Part shown: positions 1-10,509 of the stretch, piece by piece
Numbering within the stretch: position 1 is the stretch's first letter
Layout of the letters: each line of letters opens with the position of its first letter
Source of the DNA: Streptomyces sp. HUAS CB01
Lineage (GTDB): Bacteria > Actinomycetota > Actinomycetes > Streptomycetales > Streptomycetaceae
NCBI RefSeq assembly: GCF_030406905.1
Contig: NZ_CP129137.1
Span: 5,724,001-5,788,000 of the forward strand
DNA length: 64,000 bases
Reading direction: 5' to 3'
Translations under genes and position numbers: made by a program
Notes under the pieces: generated by a model
What the model saw: the letters and a program-made list of their open reading frames with translations, nothing else
Databases searched by the model: none
What the model was told of the DNA's origin: nothing

Positions 1-1008
1 GCGGCCCGGCTCACGGGGGACGTGGAGCGGCTGCGGGAGCGCCCCGCGCCCGCCAGCGCGGTCGTCGGCGGGACGGACGACCGCGTCGAACTCCAGTCGC
101 TGGGCACCGGCCGGCGGGTCCGCGGTGCACTCGCGGTCGGCACGGGGGCGCCGCTGGGCACCGCCGAGCGCTACGCCGTGCACTCCGCGGTGGCGCTGCT
201 GACGCTGACGACGGAACGGTCGCGTTCGCTGCAGGCCGCCGAGCAGCGGCTCGGCGCGGCGGTGCTGAGGATGATGCTCTCCGGCCAGCCGGACCACGCC
301 AGGACGGTCGCGGGGGACCTGTACGGAGGGCTCCTGGACGCCCCCTTCCGGCTGCTCGTCGCCGAACCGGCGGGGGAGCCGGACCCGACGGCCGAGCACC
401 CCGTGCAGGCCTTCGCCGAAGCGCTGGAGTCCGCCGCATCCCGGGCCGGGGAGTCCGTGCTGACCGTGTGGGAGAGCGACGACCGGCTCGTGGTCCTCGC
501 CGCGGACGGGGGAGCGGTCGCGCTCGCCTGTGAGCCGTACACCGAACGCGAGACGGAGGAGGCGGGGGTCGTCGTCGGCATGTCGGCGCCGGCCGGGCCG
601 ATCGCGGCAGCCACGGCGTACAAGCAGGCCGAGCAGGCGCTCTCCGTCGCCCGCAGGCGGGGCCGGGCGCTCGTCGAGCACGAGGACCTCGCGGCGGGTT
701 CCGTGCTGCCGCTGCTCGCCGACGACGCGGTGCGCGCCTTCGCGGACGGGATGCTGCGAGCCCTGCGGGAGCACGACGCGACCGGCCGCGGCGACCTCGT
801 GGCCTCGCTGCGCGCCTGGCTCTCCCGCCACGGCCAGTGGGACGCGGCCGCGGCCGACCTGGGCGTCCACCGGCACACCCTGCGCTACCGCATGCGGCGC
901 GTCGAGGAGATCCTCGGCCGTTCCCTGGACGACCCGGACGTGCGCATGGAGCTCTGGCTGGCCCTCAAGGCGACCGAGAGCCCGCTCCCGGCACCGGCAC
1001 CGGAGTAG
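1..1008 (+). CDS. PucR-family transcriptional regulator, C-terminal part (5' end outside window)
   Basis: The frame is open from base 1 and stops with TAG at 1006-1008, so at least 335 residues of the C-terminal part are visible. The last ~60 residues hold the PucR-type helix-turn-helix: a run of Ala and Asp, then LGVHRHTLRYRMRRVEEILG, which is typical of PucR/CdaR regulators. The stretch before it looks like the central GGDEF-like regulatory domain of the same family. PucR-type regulators often control purine, polyamine or GABA catabolism. The aldehyde dehydrogenase at 2657 could be a target, but that link is inference. The true start lies upstream of the window. Confidence 0.85.
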   Translation, partial: AARLTGDVERLRERPAPASAVVGGTDDRVELQSLGTGRRVRGALAVGTGAPLGTAERYAVHSAVALLTLTTERSRSLQAAEQRLGAAVLRMMLSGQPDHARTVAGDLYGGLLDAPFRLLVAEPAGEPDPTAEHPVQAFAEALESAASRAGESVLTVWESDDRLVVLAADGGAVALACEPYTERETEEAGVVVGMSAPAGPIAAATAYKQAEQALSVARRRGRALVEHEDLAAGSVLPLLADDAVRAFADGMLRALREHDATGRGDLVASLRAWLSRHGQWDAAAADLGVHRHTLRYRMRRVEEILGRSLDDPDVRMELWLALKATESPLPAPAPE

Positions 1009-1428
1009 GCCGCGGGCGCCCGGGCCGGGGCCGGGAGCGGCCTCGACGGCGCGGCCGGCCTCCGGCCACCCGTCGGCCGGCAGTCCTGGCGCCGGCCCGG
1101 AGGCCACCCACGAGCCGCAGCCGCAGGCTCTCCGAGGCCCGCCCAACCGCCGGGCGGCGGTCCCCCGCCCGGCCCCCCACCAGCGGCCGCGCGGTTCGGG
1201 GGCCGGCTTCGGAGCCGTGCTCACCGCCGCCGATGACCACCCCAGCCCGTCAGCCGTCGGAAGAAGCCGGCCTTCCGCTGCCCGAAGTCGGGCAGAAAAC
1301 GTGGTGTTCGGTCGCCGGACTGCCTAAGGTCCTGCCTCGTGATCACCGGCCGGACGGGGAGCCATCCACCCGGCCGTTTCACGAGACGGGCGAGACGAGC
1401 GACGAACGAGACGAGACGAGAAGGACCG
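1009..1428. other. 420-bp intergenic region with a short palindrome
   Basis: No convincing gene lies here; open frames are GC-driven shadows. Several GC-rich inverted repeats follow the regulator's stop (around 1060-1085) and could stop transcription. An 8-bp palindrome with a 2-nt centre sits at 1278-1295 (CTGCCCGA-AG-TCGGGCAG). It could be an operator for the transporter gene. A -10-like TAAGGT at 1325-1330 has no clear -35. Confidence 0.4.
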
Positions 1429-2514
1429 ATGACGCAACCCGCAGCAGGTGCCGGCACCCCCGCTCCCGGCACCCCCGCTCCAGACGCCCCCGGCGCGAGC
1501 AGACCCGCCGCCGAACCTCCCGCCGGAGCCGGCCCCCCGCCCCTTACCGAACCCGGTGCCGCCCTCACCTCCGAACCCGGTGCCGCGTCCGCCGTCGAGG
1601 CCGCGTCCGCCCCCGCGCGCGGACCGGGCCGGATATCCGGCCCGGTCTGGGCCGCGCTCGCCATCGTCTACGTCGTGTGGGGCTCCACGTACCTCGGTAT
1701 CCGCGTGGTCGTCGAGACCATGCCGCCGTTCCTGTCCGCCGGTGCGCGGTTCGTCGCAGCTGGGCTGATCCTCGCCGCGATCGTCGCCTGGCGGCAGGGA
1801 CCGTCCGCGCTCCGCGCCACCCGGGCCCAGCTGGTCTCCGCCGCCGTGGTCGGACTGCTGCTGCTCCTCGGCGGCAACGGTCTCGTCGTCCTCGCCGAGA
1901 CGGCCGTCCCCTCCGGACTCGCCGCGCTCCTGGTCGCCGTCGTCCCGGCCTGGGTCGTCGTCCTGCGGCGGGCGTCCGGCGAGCGCCCGGGCACCGGTGC
2001 GTACGGTGGCGTCCTCCTCGGGCTCGCGGGGCTCGCCGTGCTGACCCTGCCGGGCCTGAGCGGCGACGTCCGCCTCTGGGGCGTGCTGACCGTGATCGCC
2101 GGGACCGTCATGTGGTCGGTCGGCTCCTTCTCCTCCTCCCGCATCCCCATGCCGGCCAACCCGTTCGCCGCGAGCGCCTACGAGATGGTCGCGGGCGGCA
2201 TCGGCTGCCTGCTCGTCGCCCTGGGCCGCGGTGAACAGCGGGACCTCGTGCTCGCCGAGGTCTCGGGCCGCTCCTGGACCGCCCTCGCCTACCTCGTCGT
2301 CTTCGGCTCGCTGATCGCGTTCACGGCGTACGCCTGGCTGCTGCACTCCGCCCCGCTCTCGCTCGTGGCCACGTACGCCTACGTCAACCCGGTCGTCGCC
2401 GTACTTCTCGGCGCGCTCGTCCTCGGTGAGCGGCTGACCTGGCCGATCGCCGTGGGCGGCGCGGTCGTCGTCGCCGGCGTCTGTCTGATCGTCAGTACCG
2501 AACGCCGTCGCTGA
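1429..2514 (+). CDS. EamA/DMT-superfamily transporter
   Basis: A 361-residue membrane protein with about ten hydrophobic segments in two EamA repeats. The first repeat starts near residue 66 with the family-typical VWGSTYLGIR; the second starts with a Met-Trp-Ser-Val-Gly segment about 140 residues later. Such proteins export or import small metabolites; the substrate cannot be read from sequence. The first ~65 residues are an unusual Pro/Ala-rich cytoplasmic arm. ATG 1429 was chosen because GAGAAGGA lies just upstream; the longer in-frame start at 1339 would add a low-complexity Arg-rich stretch. The next gene is 142 bp downstream on the same strand. Confidence 0.85.
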   Translation: MTQPAAGAGTPAPGTPAPDAPGASRPAAEPPAGAGPPPLTEPGAALTSEPGAASAVEAASAPARGPGRISGPVWAALAIVYVVWGSTYLGIRVVVETMPPFLSAGARFVAAGLILAAIVAWRQGPSALRATRAQLVSAAVVGLLLLLGGNGLVVLAETAVPSGLAALLVAVVPAWVVVLRRASGERPGTGAYGGVLLGLAGLAVLTLPGLSGDVRLWGVLTVIAGTVMWSVGSFSSSRIPMPANPFAASAYEMVAGGIGCLLVALGRGEQRDLVLAEVSGRSWTALAYLVVFGSLIAFTAYAWLLHSAPLSLVATYAYVNPVVAVLLGALVLGERLTWPIAVGGAVVVAGVCLIVSTERRR

Positions 2515-2656
2515 CGTCCACGGTGACCCGCGCACTCGCCAAAGCGGCAGGGCGACCCGGCCGACCACTCCAACGCGGACAACCCACGATCCGGCCCGGC
2601 CGCCCTACCGTGTGGGGAGAGGCAACCCACTACTTCGGAAGGGCCGGGACCCCCAA

Positions 2657-4102
2657 ATGACGTCCACCCACGCCTTCTGGCTCGCCGGCCGCCAGGCCAC
2701 CGGCGAGACGACCTTCGACGTGACCTCCCCCTGGGACGGCCGTCTCGTCGGCACGGTCGCCGTCCCGACCGACGCCCAGGTCGAGGAGGCCGTTGCCGCA
2801 GCCCATGCCGTCGTGGACGAGTTCGCCGCGACCCCGGCCCACGTCCGCGCCGCCGCCCTCGACCACGTCTCCCGGCGTCTCGCCGAGCGCACCGAGGAGA
2901 TCGCCCAGCTGATCTCCGCCGAGAACGGCAAGCCCGTCAAGTGGGCCCGCGGCGAGGTCGGCCGCGCGATCTCCGTGTTCCGCTTCGCCGCCGAGGAGGC
3001 CCGCCGCTTCAACGGCGGCGAGGCCCAGCGCCTCGACACGGACGCCGGTGGCCAGGGGCGCCTCGCCCTCACCCGCCGCTTCCCGAAGGGCGTCGTCCTC
3101 GGCATCGCGCCGTTCAACTTCCCGCTGAACCTGTGCGCCCACAAGATCGCCCCGGCCATCGCGGTCGGCGCGCCGATCATCCTCAAGCCCGCTCCGGCCA
3201 CCCCGCTGTCCGGTCTGATCCTCGGTGAGCTGCTCGCCGAGACCGACCTTCCCGCGGGCTCCTGGTCGGTGCTCACGGTCCCGAACGACAAGATGCCCGC
3301 CCTCGTCCAGGACGAGCGCCTCCCGGTCATCTCGTTCACCGGCTCCGACAAGGTCGGCTACGCGATCATGGACTCGGTGCCGCGCAAGCACTGCACGCTG
3401 GAGCTCGGCGGGAACGGCGCGGCCGTCGTCCTCGCCGACTTCGCCTCCGAGGAGGACCTGGACTGGGCGGCGACCCGTATCGCCACCTTCTCCAACTACC
3501 AGGGCGGCCAGTCCTGCATCTCCGTGCAGCGCGTGATCGCCGACGCCTCCGTGTACGACCGGCTGCTGCCGAAGATCGTCGCGGCGGTCGAGGCGCAGCA
3601 CACCGGTGACCCGTCCGACCCGACCACCGACGTCGGCCCCCTGGTCAGCGAGGACGCCGCCAGGCGCGTCGAGTCCTGGGTCGACGAGGCCGTCGAGGCC
3701 GGCGCCCAGCTCCTCACCGGCGGCAAGCGGGACGGGGCCTCCTACGCGCCGACCGTGCTCACCGGCGTGCCGGCGCACGCGACCCTCGCCTGCGAGGAGG
3801 TCTTCGGGCCGGTCCTCACCGTGCAGAGCGTCGACGGCGAGGCCGAGGCCTTCGCGGCGGTCAACAACTCCAAGTACGGCCTCCAGGCGGGCGTGTTCAC
3901 CCACGACCTGCAGACCGCCTTCCGCGCCCACCGGGCGCTGGAGGTCGGTGGCGTGATCGTCGGCGACGTCCCGTCCTACCGCGCCGACCAGATGCCCTAC
4001 GGCGGCGCCAAGCAGTCCGGCGTGGGCCGCGAGGGTGTGAGGTTCGCGATGGACGACTACACGTACGAGCGGGTGCTGGTCCTCACCGGACTCGCCCTGT
4101 AG
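2657..4102 (+). CDS. aldehyde dehydrogenase family protein
   Basis: A 481-residue NAD(P)-dependent aldehyde dehydrogenase that oxidises an aldehyde to its acid. Visible motifs are the dinucleotide-binding PFNFPLNL and ILKPAPATPLSG regions, the conserved Glu in LELGGNG (about E249), and the catalytic Cys in GGQSC (C287). Length is normal for the family. The ATG at 2657 follows GGAAGGG at 2637-2643 at a somewhat long spacing; an upstream in-frame start at 2612 would add only 15 residues. Substrate is unknown. A PucR-type regulator and a transporter nearby fit amine or semialdehyde catabolism, which is inference. A strong terminator follows at once. Confidence 0.9.
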   Translation: MTSTHAFWLAGRQATGETTFDVTSPWDGRLVGTVAVPTDAQVEEAVAAAHAVVDEFAATPAHVRAAALDHVSRRLAERTEEIAQLISAENGKPVKWARGEVGRAISVFRFAAEEARRFNGGEAQRLDTDAGGQGRLALTRRFPKGVVLGIAPFNFPLNLCAHKIAPAIAVGAPIILKPAPATPLSGLILGELLAETDLPAGSWSVLTVPNDKMPALVQDERLPVISFTGSDKVGYAIMDSVPRKHCTLELGGNGAAVVLADFASEEDLDWAATRIATFSNYQGGQSCISVQRVIADASVYDRLLPKIVAAVEAQHTGDPSDPTTDVGPLVSEDAARRVESWVDEAVEAGAQLLTGGKRDGASYAPTVLTGVPAHATLACEEVFGPVLTVQSVDGEAEAFAAVNNSKYGLQAGVFTHDLQTAFRAHRALEVGGVIVGDVPSYRADQMPYGGAKQSGVGREGVRFAMDDYTYERVLVLTGLAL

Positions 4103-4115
4103 TACGTCCCGGACC

Positions 4116-4157
4116 GACGGCCGGAGCCCACTGTGCGGGGGCTCCGGCCGTCTTTCT
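4116..4157 (+). terminator. intrinsic terminator after the aldehyde dehydrogenase gene
   Basis: A perfect 14-bp stem (GACGGCCGGAGCCC at 4116-4129 with its complement at 4139-4152) has a 9-nt loop and is followed by TTTCT. It lies 13 bp after the stop codon. Confidence 0.85.
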
Positions 4158-4293
4158 GTGGTAGGCGGGCAGGATCCACCCGGCTGCCCCGCAGGACTGG
4201 TGAGGCGGCCGGTATTCGGGTAGATACGGACGAGTAGCACCGGTCGGTAATTCCGGTCCGGCCGCCCTCCGACAGCGGCGAGGTGAGTCCCTC

Positions 4294-6276
4294 ATGTCCG
4301 CACCATCCACTCCGCAGGACGCCCCGAAGGTCACTGTGTCCCCCGAGGCCACAGGGGCACCGAAGGTCACCGAGCGTGAGGCACGCCAGGTCGCCGAGGC
4401 CGCGCGCGAGCAGAGCTGGCGCAAGCCCAGCTTCGCCAAGGAACTGTTCCTCGGCCGTTTCCGGCTCGACCTGATCCACCCCCATCCGCTGCCGGCCTCC
4501 GAGGACGTGCAGCGCGGCGAGGAGTTCCTCGCCAGACTGCGGGACTTCTGCGAGACGAAGATCGACGGCGCGCTCATCGAGCGCCAGGCCCGGATCCCGG
4601 ACGAGGTCATCGAGGGCCTCAAGGAACTCGGCGCCCTCGGCATGAAGATCGACACCAAGTACGGCGGCCTGGGCCTCACCCAGGTGTACTACAACAAGGC
4701 CCTGGCCCTGGTCGGGTCCGTGAGCCCCGCCATCGGCGCGCTGCTCTCGGCGCATCAGTCGATCGGCGTACCGCAGCCGCTGAAGATCTTCGGCACCCAG
4801 GAGCAGAAGGACACGTTCCTGCCGCGCCTGGCCCGCACCGACATCTCGGCCTTCCTGCTCACCGAGCCCGACGTCGGCTCCGACCCCGCGCGCCTGGCCA
4901 CCACGGCCGTGCCCGACGGCGACGACTACGTGCTCGACGGCGTGAAGCTGTGGACGACCAACGGCGTCGTCGCCGACCTCCTCGTGGTGATGGCCCGGGT
5001 CCCCAAGTCCGAGGGCCACAAGGGCGGCATCACCGCGTTCGTCGTCGAGGCGGATGCCGAGGGCATCACCGTCGAGAACCGCAACGCCTTCATGGGCCTG
5101 CGCGGCATCGAGAACGGCGTGACCCGCTTCCACCGGGTCCGGGTGCCCGCGGCGAACCGCATCGGCCCCGAGGGCTCCGGCCTGAAGATCGCCCTGACCA
5201 CGCTGAACACCGGCCGTCTGTCGCTGCCCGCGATGTGCGTCGGCGCCGGGAAGTGGTGCCTGAAGATCGCCCGCGAGTGGTCCGCCGTCCGGGAGCAGTG
5301 GGGCAAGCCGGTCGCCAGGCACGAGGCGGTGGGCGCGAAGATCTCCTTCATCGCGGCGACCACCTTCGCCATGGAGGCCGTCGTCGACCTGGCGTCCCAG
5401 ATGGCCGACGAGGACCGCAACGACATCCGCATCGAGGCGGCCCTCGCCAAGCTCTACGGCTCCGAGATGTCCTGGCTCATCGCCGACGAACTGGTCCAGA
5501 TTCGCGGCGGACGCGGCTTCGAGACCGCCGAGTCCCTGGCCGCACGAGGCGAACGCGCCGTCCCCACCGAGCAGTTGCTGCGCGACCTGCGCATCAACCG
5601 CATCTTCGAGGGCTCCACCGAGATCATGCATCTGCTGATCGCGCGCGAGGCGGTGGACGCCCACCTCTCCGTGGCCGGCGACATCATCGACCCCGACAAG
5701 TCGCTCGGCGACAAGGCCAGGGCGGGTGCGGCGGCGACGGCGTTCTACGCCCGCTGGCTGCCCAAGCTGGTCGCGGGCCCGGGCCAGCTGCCCCGCTCGT
5801 ACGCGGAGTTCCACCCGCGCGGACACACGGACCTCTCCGTGCACCTGCGGTACGTGGAGCGCACCTCGCGCAAACTCGCCCGCTCCACGTTCTACGCCAT
5901 GTCCCGCTGGCAGGGCCGGATGGAGACCAAGCAGGGCTTCCTCGGCCGCGTCGTCGACATCGGCGCGGAGCTGTTCGCGATGAGCGCCGCCTGCGTACGG
6001 GCCGAACTGCTGCGCAGGACCGGGGAGCACGGCCGGGAGGCGTACCGGCTGGCGGACGCCTTCTGCCGGCAGTCCCGCATCCGGGTCGAGGAGCTCTTCG
6101 GACGGCTGTGGACCAACACCGACGACCTCGACCGTTCCGTGGTGAAGGACGTCCTCGCCGGCTCCTACACCTGGCTCGAGGAGGGCGTCCTCGACCCGAG
6201 CGGCGACGGCCCCTGGATCGCGGACGCGACCCCCGGTCCGTCGAAGCGGGAGAACGTCCACCGCCCGTTCCGGTGA
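4294..6276 (+). CDS. acyl-CoA dehydrogenase, long form with C-terminal extension
   Basis: A 660-residue FAD-dependent acyl-CoA dehydrogenase of beta-oxidation type, introducing the trans-2 double bond. The N-terminal helical, middle beta and C-terminal helical domains are recognisable: LLTEPDVGSD in the middle domain, TLNTGRLS, and IRGGRGF. The catalytic base is predicted at E439 in IFEGSTEIMH. About 190 extra residues follow, as in the very-long-chain (ACADVL/ACAD9-like) group rather than the 380-residue short forms. ATG 4294 follows GGCGAGGTGAG at good spacing. It is monocistronic, bounded by the terminator at 4116 and a hairpin at 6322. Confidence 0.88.
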   Translation: MSAPSTPQDAPKVTVSPEATGAPKVTEREARQVAEAAREQSWRKPSFAKELFLGRFRLDLIHPHPLPASEDVQRGEEFLARLRDFCETKIDGALIERQARIPDEVIEGLKELGALGMKIDTKYGGLGLTQVYYNKALALVGSVSPAIGALLSAHQSIGVPQPLKIFGTQEQKDTFLPRLARTDISAFLLTEPDVGSDPARLATTAVPDGDDYVLDGVKLWTTNGVVADLLVVMARVPKSEGHKGGITAFVVEADAEGITVENRNAFMGLRGIENGVTRFHRVRVPAANRIGPEGSGLKIALTTLNTGRLSLPAMCVGAGKWCLKIAREWSAVREQWGKPVARHEAVGAKISFIAATTFAMEAVVDLASQMADEDRNDIRIEAALAKLYGSEMSWLIADELVQIRGGRGFETAESLAARGERAVPTEQLLRDLRINRIFEGSTEIMHLLIAREAVDAHLSVAGDIIDPDKSLGDKARAGAAATAFYARWLPKLVAGPGQLPRSYAEFHPRGHTDLSVHLRYVERTSRKLARSTFYAMSRWQGRMETKQGFLGRVVDIGAELFAMSAACVRAELLRRTGEHGREAYRLADAFCRQSRIRVEELFGRLWTNTDDLDRSVVKDVLAGSYTWLEEGVLDPSGDGPWIADATPGPSKRENVHRPFR

Positions 6277-6321
6277 CCGCCGCCGCCCGCGCGGTCCGGT
6301 GACCGGGCGGGCGGCCCCGCG

Positions 6322-6368
6322 GCCGCCGGTGCGAGCCGTCGCCCCCGGGCGGCGCCCGCACCGGCGGC
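6322..6368 (+). terminator. GC-rich hairpin after the acyl-CoA dehydrogenase gene
   Basis: Twelve-bp inverted arms GCCGCCGGTGCG (6322-6333) and CGCACCGGCGGC (6357-6368) enclose a GC-rich loop. There is no T-run, which is common for terminators of this kind of genome, so its role is only probable. Confidence 0.5.
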
Positions 6369-6408
6369 GCGCAGGGGACGCACTGTCGGGACCGTTGGCG
6401 GCAGCGGC

Positions 6409-6420
6409 CACAATGGGGGC
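6409..6420 (+). promoter_or_regulatory. candidate -10 element giving a leaderless dxr transcript
   Basis: CACAAT at 6409-6414 lies 6 nt before the ATG at 6421 and there is no Shine-Dalgarno sequence. This spacing would place the transcript start at or next to the ATG. No good -35 was found, so this is tentative. Confidence 0.35.
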
Positions 6421-7683
6421 ATGAGCGACAGCCCAGCCCCACTCGCCGACCCGCACATCGCCTTCGATCCGTCCGAAGGCCGCCGGGACATCGTCGTCCT
6501 CGGCTCCACCGGGTCCATCGGCACGCAGGCCATCGACCTGGTCCTGCGCAACCCCGACCGCTTCCGCGTCACCGCGCTCTCCGCTGCCGGCGGACGGGTC
6601 GACCTGCTCGCCGAGCAGGCGCACCGACTGCGGGTGCGCGCGGTCGCCGTCGCCCGCGAGGACGCAGTGCCCGCGCTCCGGGAGGCCCTGCGGGCGCGGT
6701 ACGGCACGGGCGAGCCGCTCCCCGAGATCCTGGCCGGGCCCGACGCGGCGACGCAGCTCGCCGCCTCCGCGTGCCACACCGTCCTCAACGGCATCACCGG
6801 ATCCATCGGCCTCGCCCCCACCCTCGCCGCGCTCGAAGCGGGCCGCACCCTCGCGCTCGCCAACAAGGAGTCGCTCATCGTCGGCGGCCCGCTGGTGAAG
6901 GCCCTCGCGAAGCCCGGCCAGATCATCCCCGTCGACTCCGAGCACGCCGCGCTGTTCCAGGCACTCGCCGCCGGCACCCGCGGCGACGTGCGCAAGCTCG
7001 TCGTCACCGCGTCCGGAGGACCCTTCCGCGGCCGCACCCGGGCCGAGCTCTCCCGGGTCACCCCGGCGGACGCCCTCGCCCATCCCACCTGGGCGATGGG
7101 ACCGGTGATCACGGTCAACAGCGCCACCCTGGTGAACAAGGGCCTGGAGGTCATCGAGGCGCACCTGCTCTACGACATCCCGTTCGACCGCATCGAGGTC
7201 GTGGTCCACCCCCAGTCCTACGTTCACTCGATGGTGGAGTTCACCGACGGTTCCACGCTCGCCCAGGCCACTCCGCCGGACATGCGCGGCCCCATCGCCA
7301 TCGGCATCGGCTGGCCCGAGCGGGTGCCGGACGCCGCCCCCGCCTTCGACTGGTCGACGGCCTCCACCTGGGAGTTCTTCCCGCTCGACGACGAGGCCTT
7401 CCCGTCCGTGGCACTCGCCCGGCACGTGGGGGCGTTGGGCGGCACCGCCCCGGCGGTGTTCAATGCAGCGAACGAGGAGTGCGTCGACGCATTCCTCGCG
7501 GGACGGCTGCCGTTCAACGGAATCATGGATACGGTCACTGCTGTCGTCGGCGAACACGGCACCCCGGTGCGGGGAACCTCGCTGACGGTCCCGGACGTCC
7601 TGGAGGCGGAGACCTGGGCGCGCACCCGCGCCCGGGAACTGGCCGCACTGGCAGAGAAGGCGACAGCGGAGGCTCGCGCATGA
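6421..7683 (+). CDS. dxr: 1-deoxy-D-xylulose 5-phosphate reductoisomerase
   Basis: A 420-residue enzyme of the MEP isoprenoid pathway that converts DXP to MEP with NADPH. The N-terminal nucleotide-binding loop [10 protein letters not shown] lies at about residues 30-39. [10 protein letters not shown] holds the Asp/Glu metal ligands. The phosphate/substrate segment continues through [25 protein letters not shown] and [10 protein letters not shown]. It is about 20 residues longer at the N-terminus than the E. coli enzyme. The stop overlaps the start of the next gene in an ATGA, so the site-2 protease gene is translationally coupled. ispG, of the same pathway, lies two genes down. Confidence 0.95.
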   Translation: MSDSPAPLADPHIAFDPSEGRRDIVVLGSTGSIGTQAIDLVLRNPDRFRVTALSAAGGRVDLLAEQAHRLRVRAVAVAREDAVPALREALRARYGTGEPLPEILAGPDAATQLAASACHTVLNGITGSIGLAPTLAALEAGRTLALANKESLIVGGPLVKALAKPGQIIPVDSEHAALFQALAAGTRGDVRKLVVTASGGPFRGRTRAELSRVTPADALAHPTWAMGPVITVNSATLVNKGLEVIEAHLLYDIPFDRIEVVVHPQSYVHSMVEFTDGSTLAQATPPDMRGPIAIGIGWPERVPDAAPAFDWSTASTWEFFPLDDEAFPSVALARHVGALGGTAPAVFNAANEECVDAFLAGRLPFNGIMDTVTAVVGEHGTPVRGTSLTVPDVLEAETWARTRARELAALAEKATAEARA

Positions 7684-8981
7684 CGATTCTGTTGACGGTC
7701 CTCGGCATAGCGCTCTTCGCCGTCGGACTGCTCTTCTCCATCGCCTGGCACGAGCTCGGCCACCTCTCCACCGCCAAGCTCTTCGGCATCCGCGTCCCCC
7801 AGTACATGGTCGGCTTCGGCCCGACCATCTGGTCGCGCCACAAGGGCGAGACCGAGTACGGGATCAAGGCCATCCCGGCCGGCGGCTACATCCGCATGAT
7901 CGGGATGTTCCCGCCCGGCCCGGACGGGCGGGTCGAGGCCCGCTCCACCTCCCCCTGGCGGGGCATGATCGAGGACGCCCGCACGGCGGCCTTCGAGGAG
8001 CTCAAGCCCGGCGACGAGACCCGCCTCTTCTACACGCGCAAGCCGTGGAAGCGCGTCATCGTGATGTTCGCGGGCCCGTTCATGAACCTGGTGCTCGCCG
8101 TGGCGATCTTCCTCGGTGTCTCGATGTCGTTCGGCTTCGCCACCCAGACCACCCAGGTCGCCGGGGTGCAGCAGTGCGTCATCCCGCAGAGCGAGGAGCG
8201 CAGCACCTGCAAGTCCACGGACCCTGAGTCCCCGGCCGCAGCCGCGGGACTGCTCAAGGACGACCGGATCGTCGCCTTCAACGGGGTGCCGGTCGGCGAC
8301 TGGGGCGATCTGTCCGGCCGCATCCGGGACACCATCGGCCCCGCCACCATCACGGTCGACCGCGGCGGCGAGGAGAAGGTCCTCCAGGCCACGCTGCTGA
8401 AGAACATGGTGGCCAAGAAGGACGCCGACGGCCAGGTCGTCCCCGGCGAGTTCGTGCCGGCCGGCTACCTGGGATTCGCGGCGAAGACGGAGATCGTGCC
8501 GCAGACCTTCGGCCAGTCCCTGGACCGCATGGGCGACATGTTCGAGAACGGCGTCGAGTCGATCATCTCGCTGCCCGCCAAGGTGCCGGACCTGTGGGAC
8601 GCCGCCTTCGGCGACGGCGAGCGCAAGGACGACTCCCCGGTCGGAGTAGTCGGCGCGGCCCGGATCAGCGGTGAGGTGCTCAATCTCGACGCCCCCACCC
8701 AGAACATCGTCGCGACGTTCCTGATGCTGCTCGCCGGCTTCAACCTCTCGCTGTTCCTGTTCAACATGCTGCCGCTGCTGCCGCTGGACGGCGGGCACAT
8801 CGCGGGAGCGCTGTGGGAGTCCGTACGGCGCACCATCGCCCGGCTCTTCCGCCGGCCCGACCCCGGCCCCTTCGACGTGGCGAAGCTGATGCCCGTCGCC
8901 TACGTGGTCGCGGGGATCTTCATCTGCTTCACGCTGCTCGTGCTGGTGGCGGACATCGTGAACCCGGTGAAGATCTCCTAG
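7680..8981 (+). CDS. site-2 intramembrane metalloprotease (RseP/RasP/Rip1-like)
   Basis: A 433-residue zinc protease that cleaves membrane-embedded substrates such as anti-sigma factors or leftover signal peptides. The zinc motif H24-E-L-G-H28 lies in the first transmembrane helix, and the third ligand region LDGGH (D370) in a C-terminal helix. A PDZ domain occupies the middle ([20 protein letters not shown]). Two to four hydrophobic helices fit the family. Its ATG overlaps the dxr stop by 4 nt. The dxr-protease-ispG order is common in actinobacteria. The substrate is not identifiable here. Confidence 0.9.
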   Translation: MTILLTVLGIALFAVGLLFSIAWHELGHLSTAKLFGIRVPQYMVGFGPTIWSRHKGETEYGIKAIPAGGYIRMIGMFPPGPDGRVEARSTSPWRGMIEDARTAAFEELKPGDETRLFYTRKPWKRVIVMFAGPFMNLVLAVAIFLGVSMSFGFATQTTQVAGVQQCVIPQSEERSTCKSTDPESPAAAAGLLKDDRIVAFNGVPVGDWGDLSGRIRDTIGPATITVDRGGEEKVLQATLLKNMVAKKDADGQVVPGEFVPAGYLGFAAKTEIVPQTFGQSLDRMGDMFENGVESIISLPAKVPDLWDAAFGDGERKDDSPVGVVGAARISGEVLNLDAPTQNIVATFLMLLAGFNLSLFLFNMLPLLPLDGGHIAGALWESVRRTIARLFRRPDPGPFDVAKLMPVAYVVAGIFICFTLLVLVADIVNPVKIS

Positions 8982-9003
8982 GGGCGTGTTCTCCCGGAGG
9001 AAA

Positions 9004-9057
9004 CCGCCCGGCTTCCGGGCGGAAACCGCGGCCGGACACCGTAGGGCGTCCGGCCGC
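9004..9057 (+). terminator. double hairpin after the site-2 protease gene
   Basis: Two adjacent hairpins: CCGCCCGG/CCGGGCGG at 9004-9022 and GCGGCCGGAC/GTCCGGCCGC at 9028-9057 with a 10-nt loop. There is no T-run. They suggest that ispG has its own promoter downstream. Confidence 0.5.
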
Positions 9058-9173
9058 GTCCCTTCGGGTGGTTTGCCGCCGCGGTGTGCTGGGCCGCGGA
9101 CCCGTGGCGTAATCTCGAAGGCTGGAGCCCGCCCTGTCAGGGCCTCGATCCACACCTTGGGGTTGCACAGCAG

Positions 9174-10328
<1,155 letters not shown>

Positions 10329-10338
10329 CCACCGTCGC

Positions 10339-10374
10339 GAGGGCCGGGTCCGCGCAGGCGGTCCGGCCCTTTCG
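10339..10374 (+). terminator. intrinsic terminator after ispG
   Basis: A GGGCCGG/CCGGCCC outer stem (10341-10347, 10363-10369) with an inner CCGC/GCGG stem is followed by TTT. It lies 10 bp past the ispG stop. Confidence 0.75.
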
Positions 10375-10509
10375 CGTGAGGGGCCCGGTCCCGGGTATCC
10401 AGGTACAGTGCACAGACCGGCAGGCCGTACACCACCTCGGGTACGTGCAGGGGCCGGCCGACCGAGCGGCACCTGTCGTTGCCCGCAAGGAGTGATGGAG
10501 GGCGCTCTC

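Noticed and set aside
4057..7557. Very long minus-strand open frame (1166 codons) opposite the acyl-CoA dehydrogenase and dxr
   Set aside because: It is a shadow of high-GC coding sequence on the other strand; its composition (Gly, Arg, Val, His-rich without domain motifs) is typical of antisense frames and it crosses two real genes.
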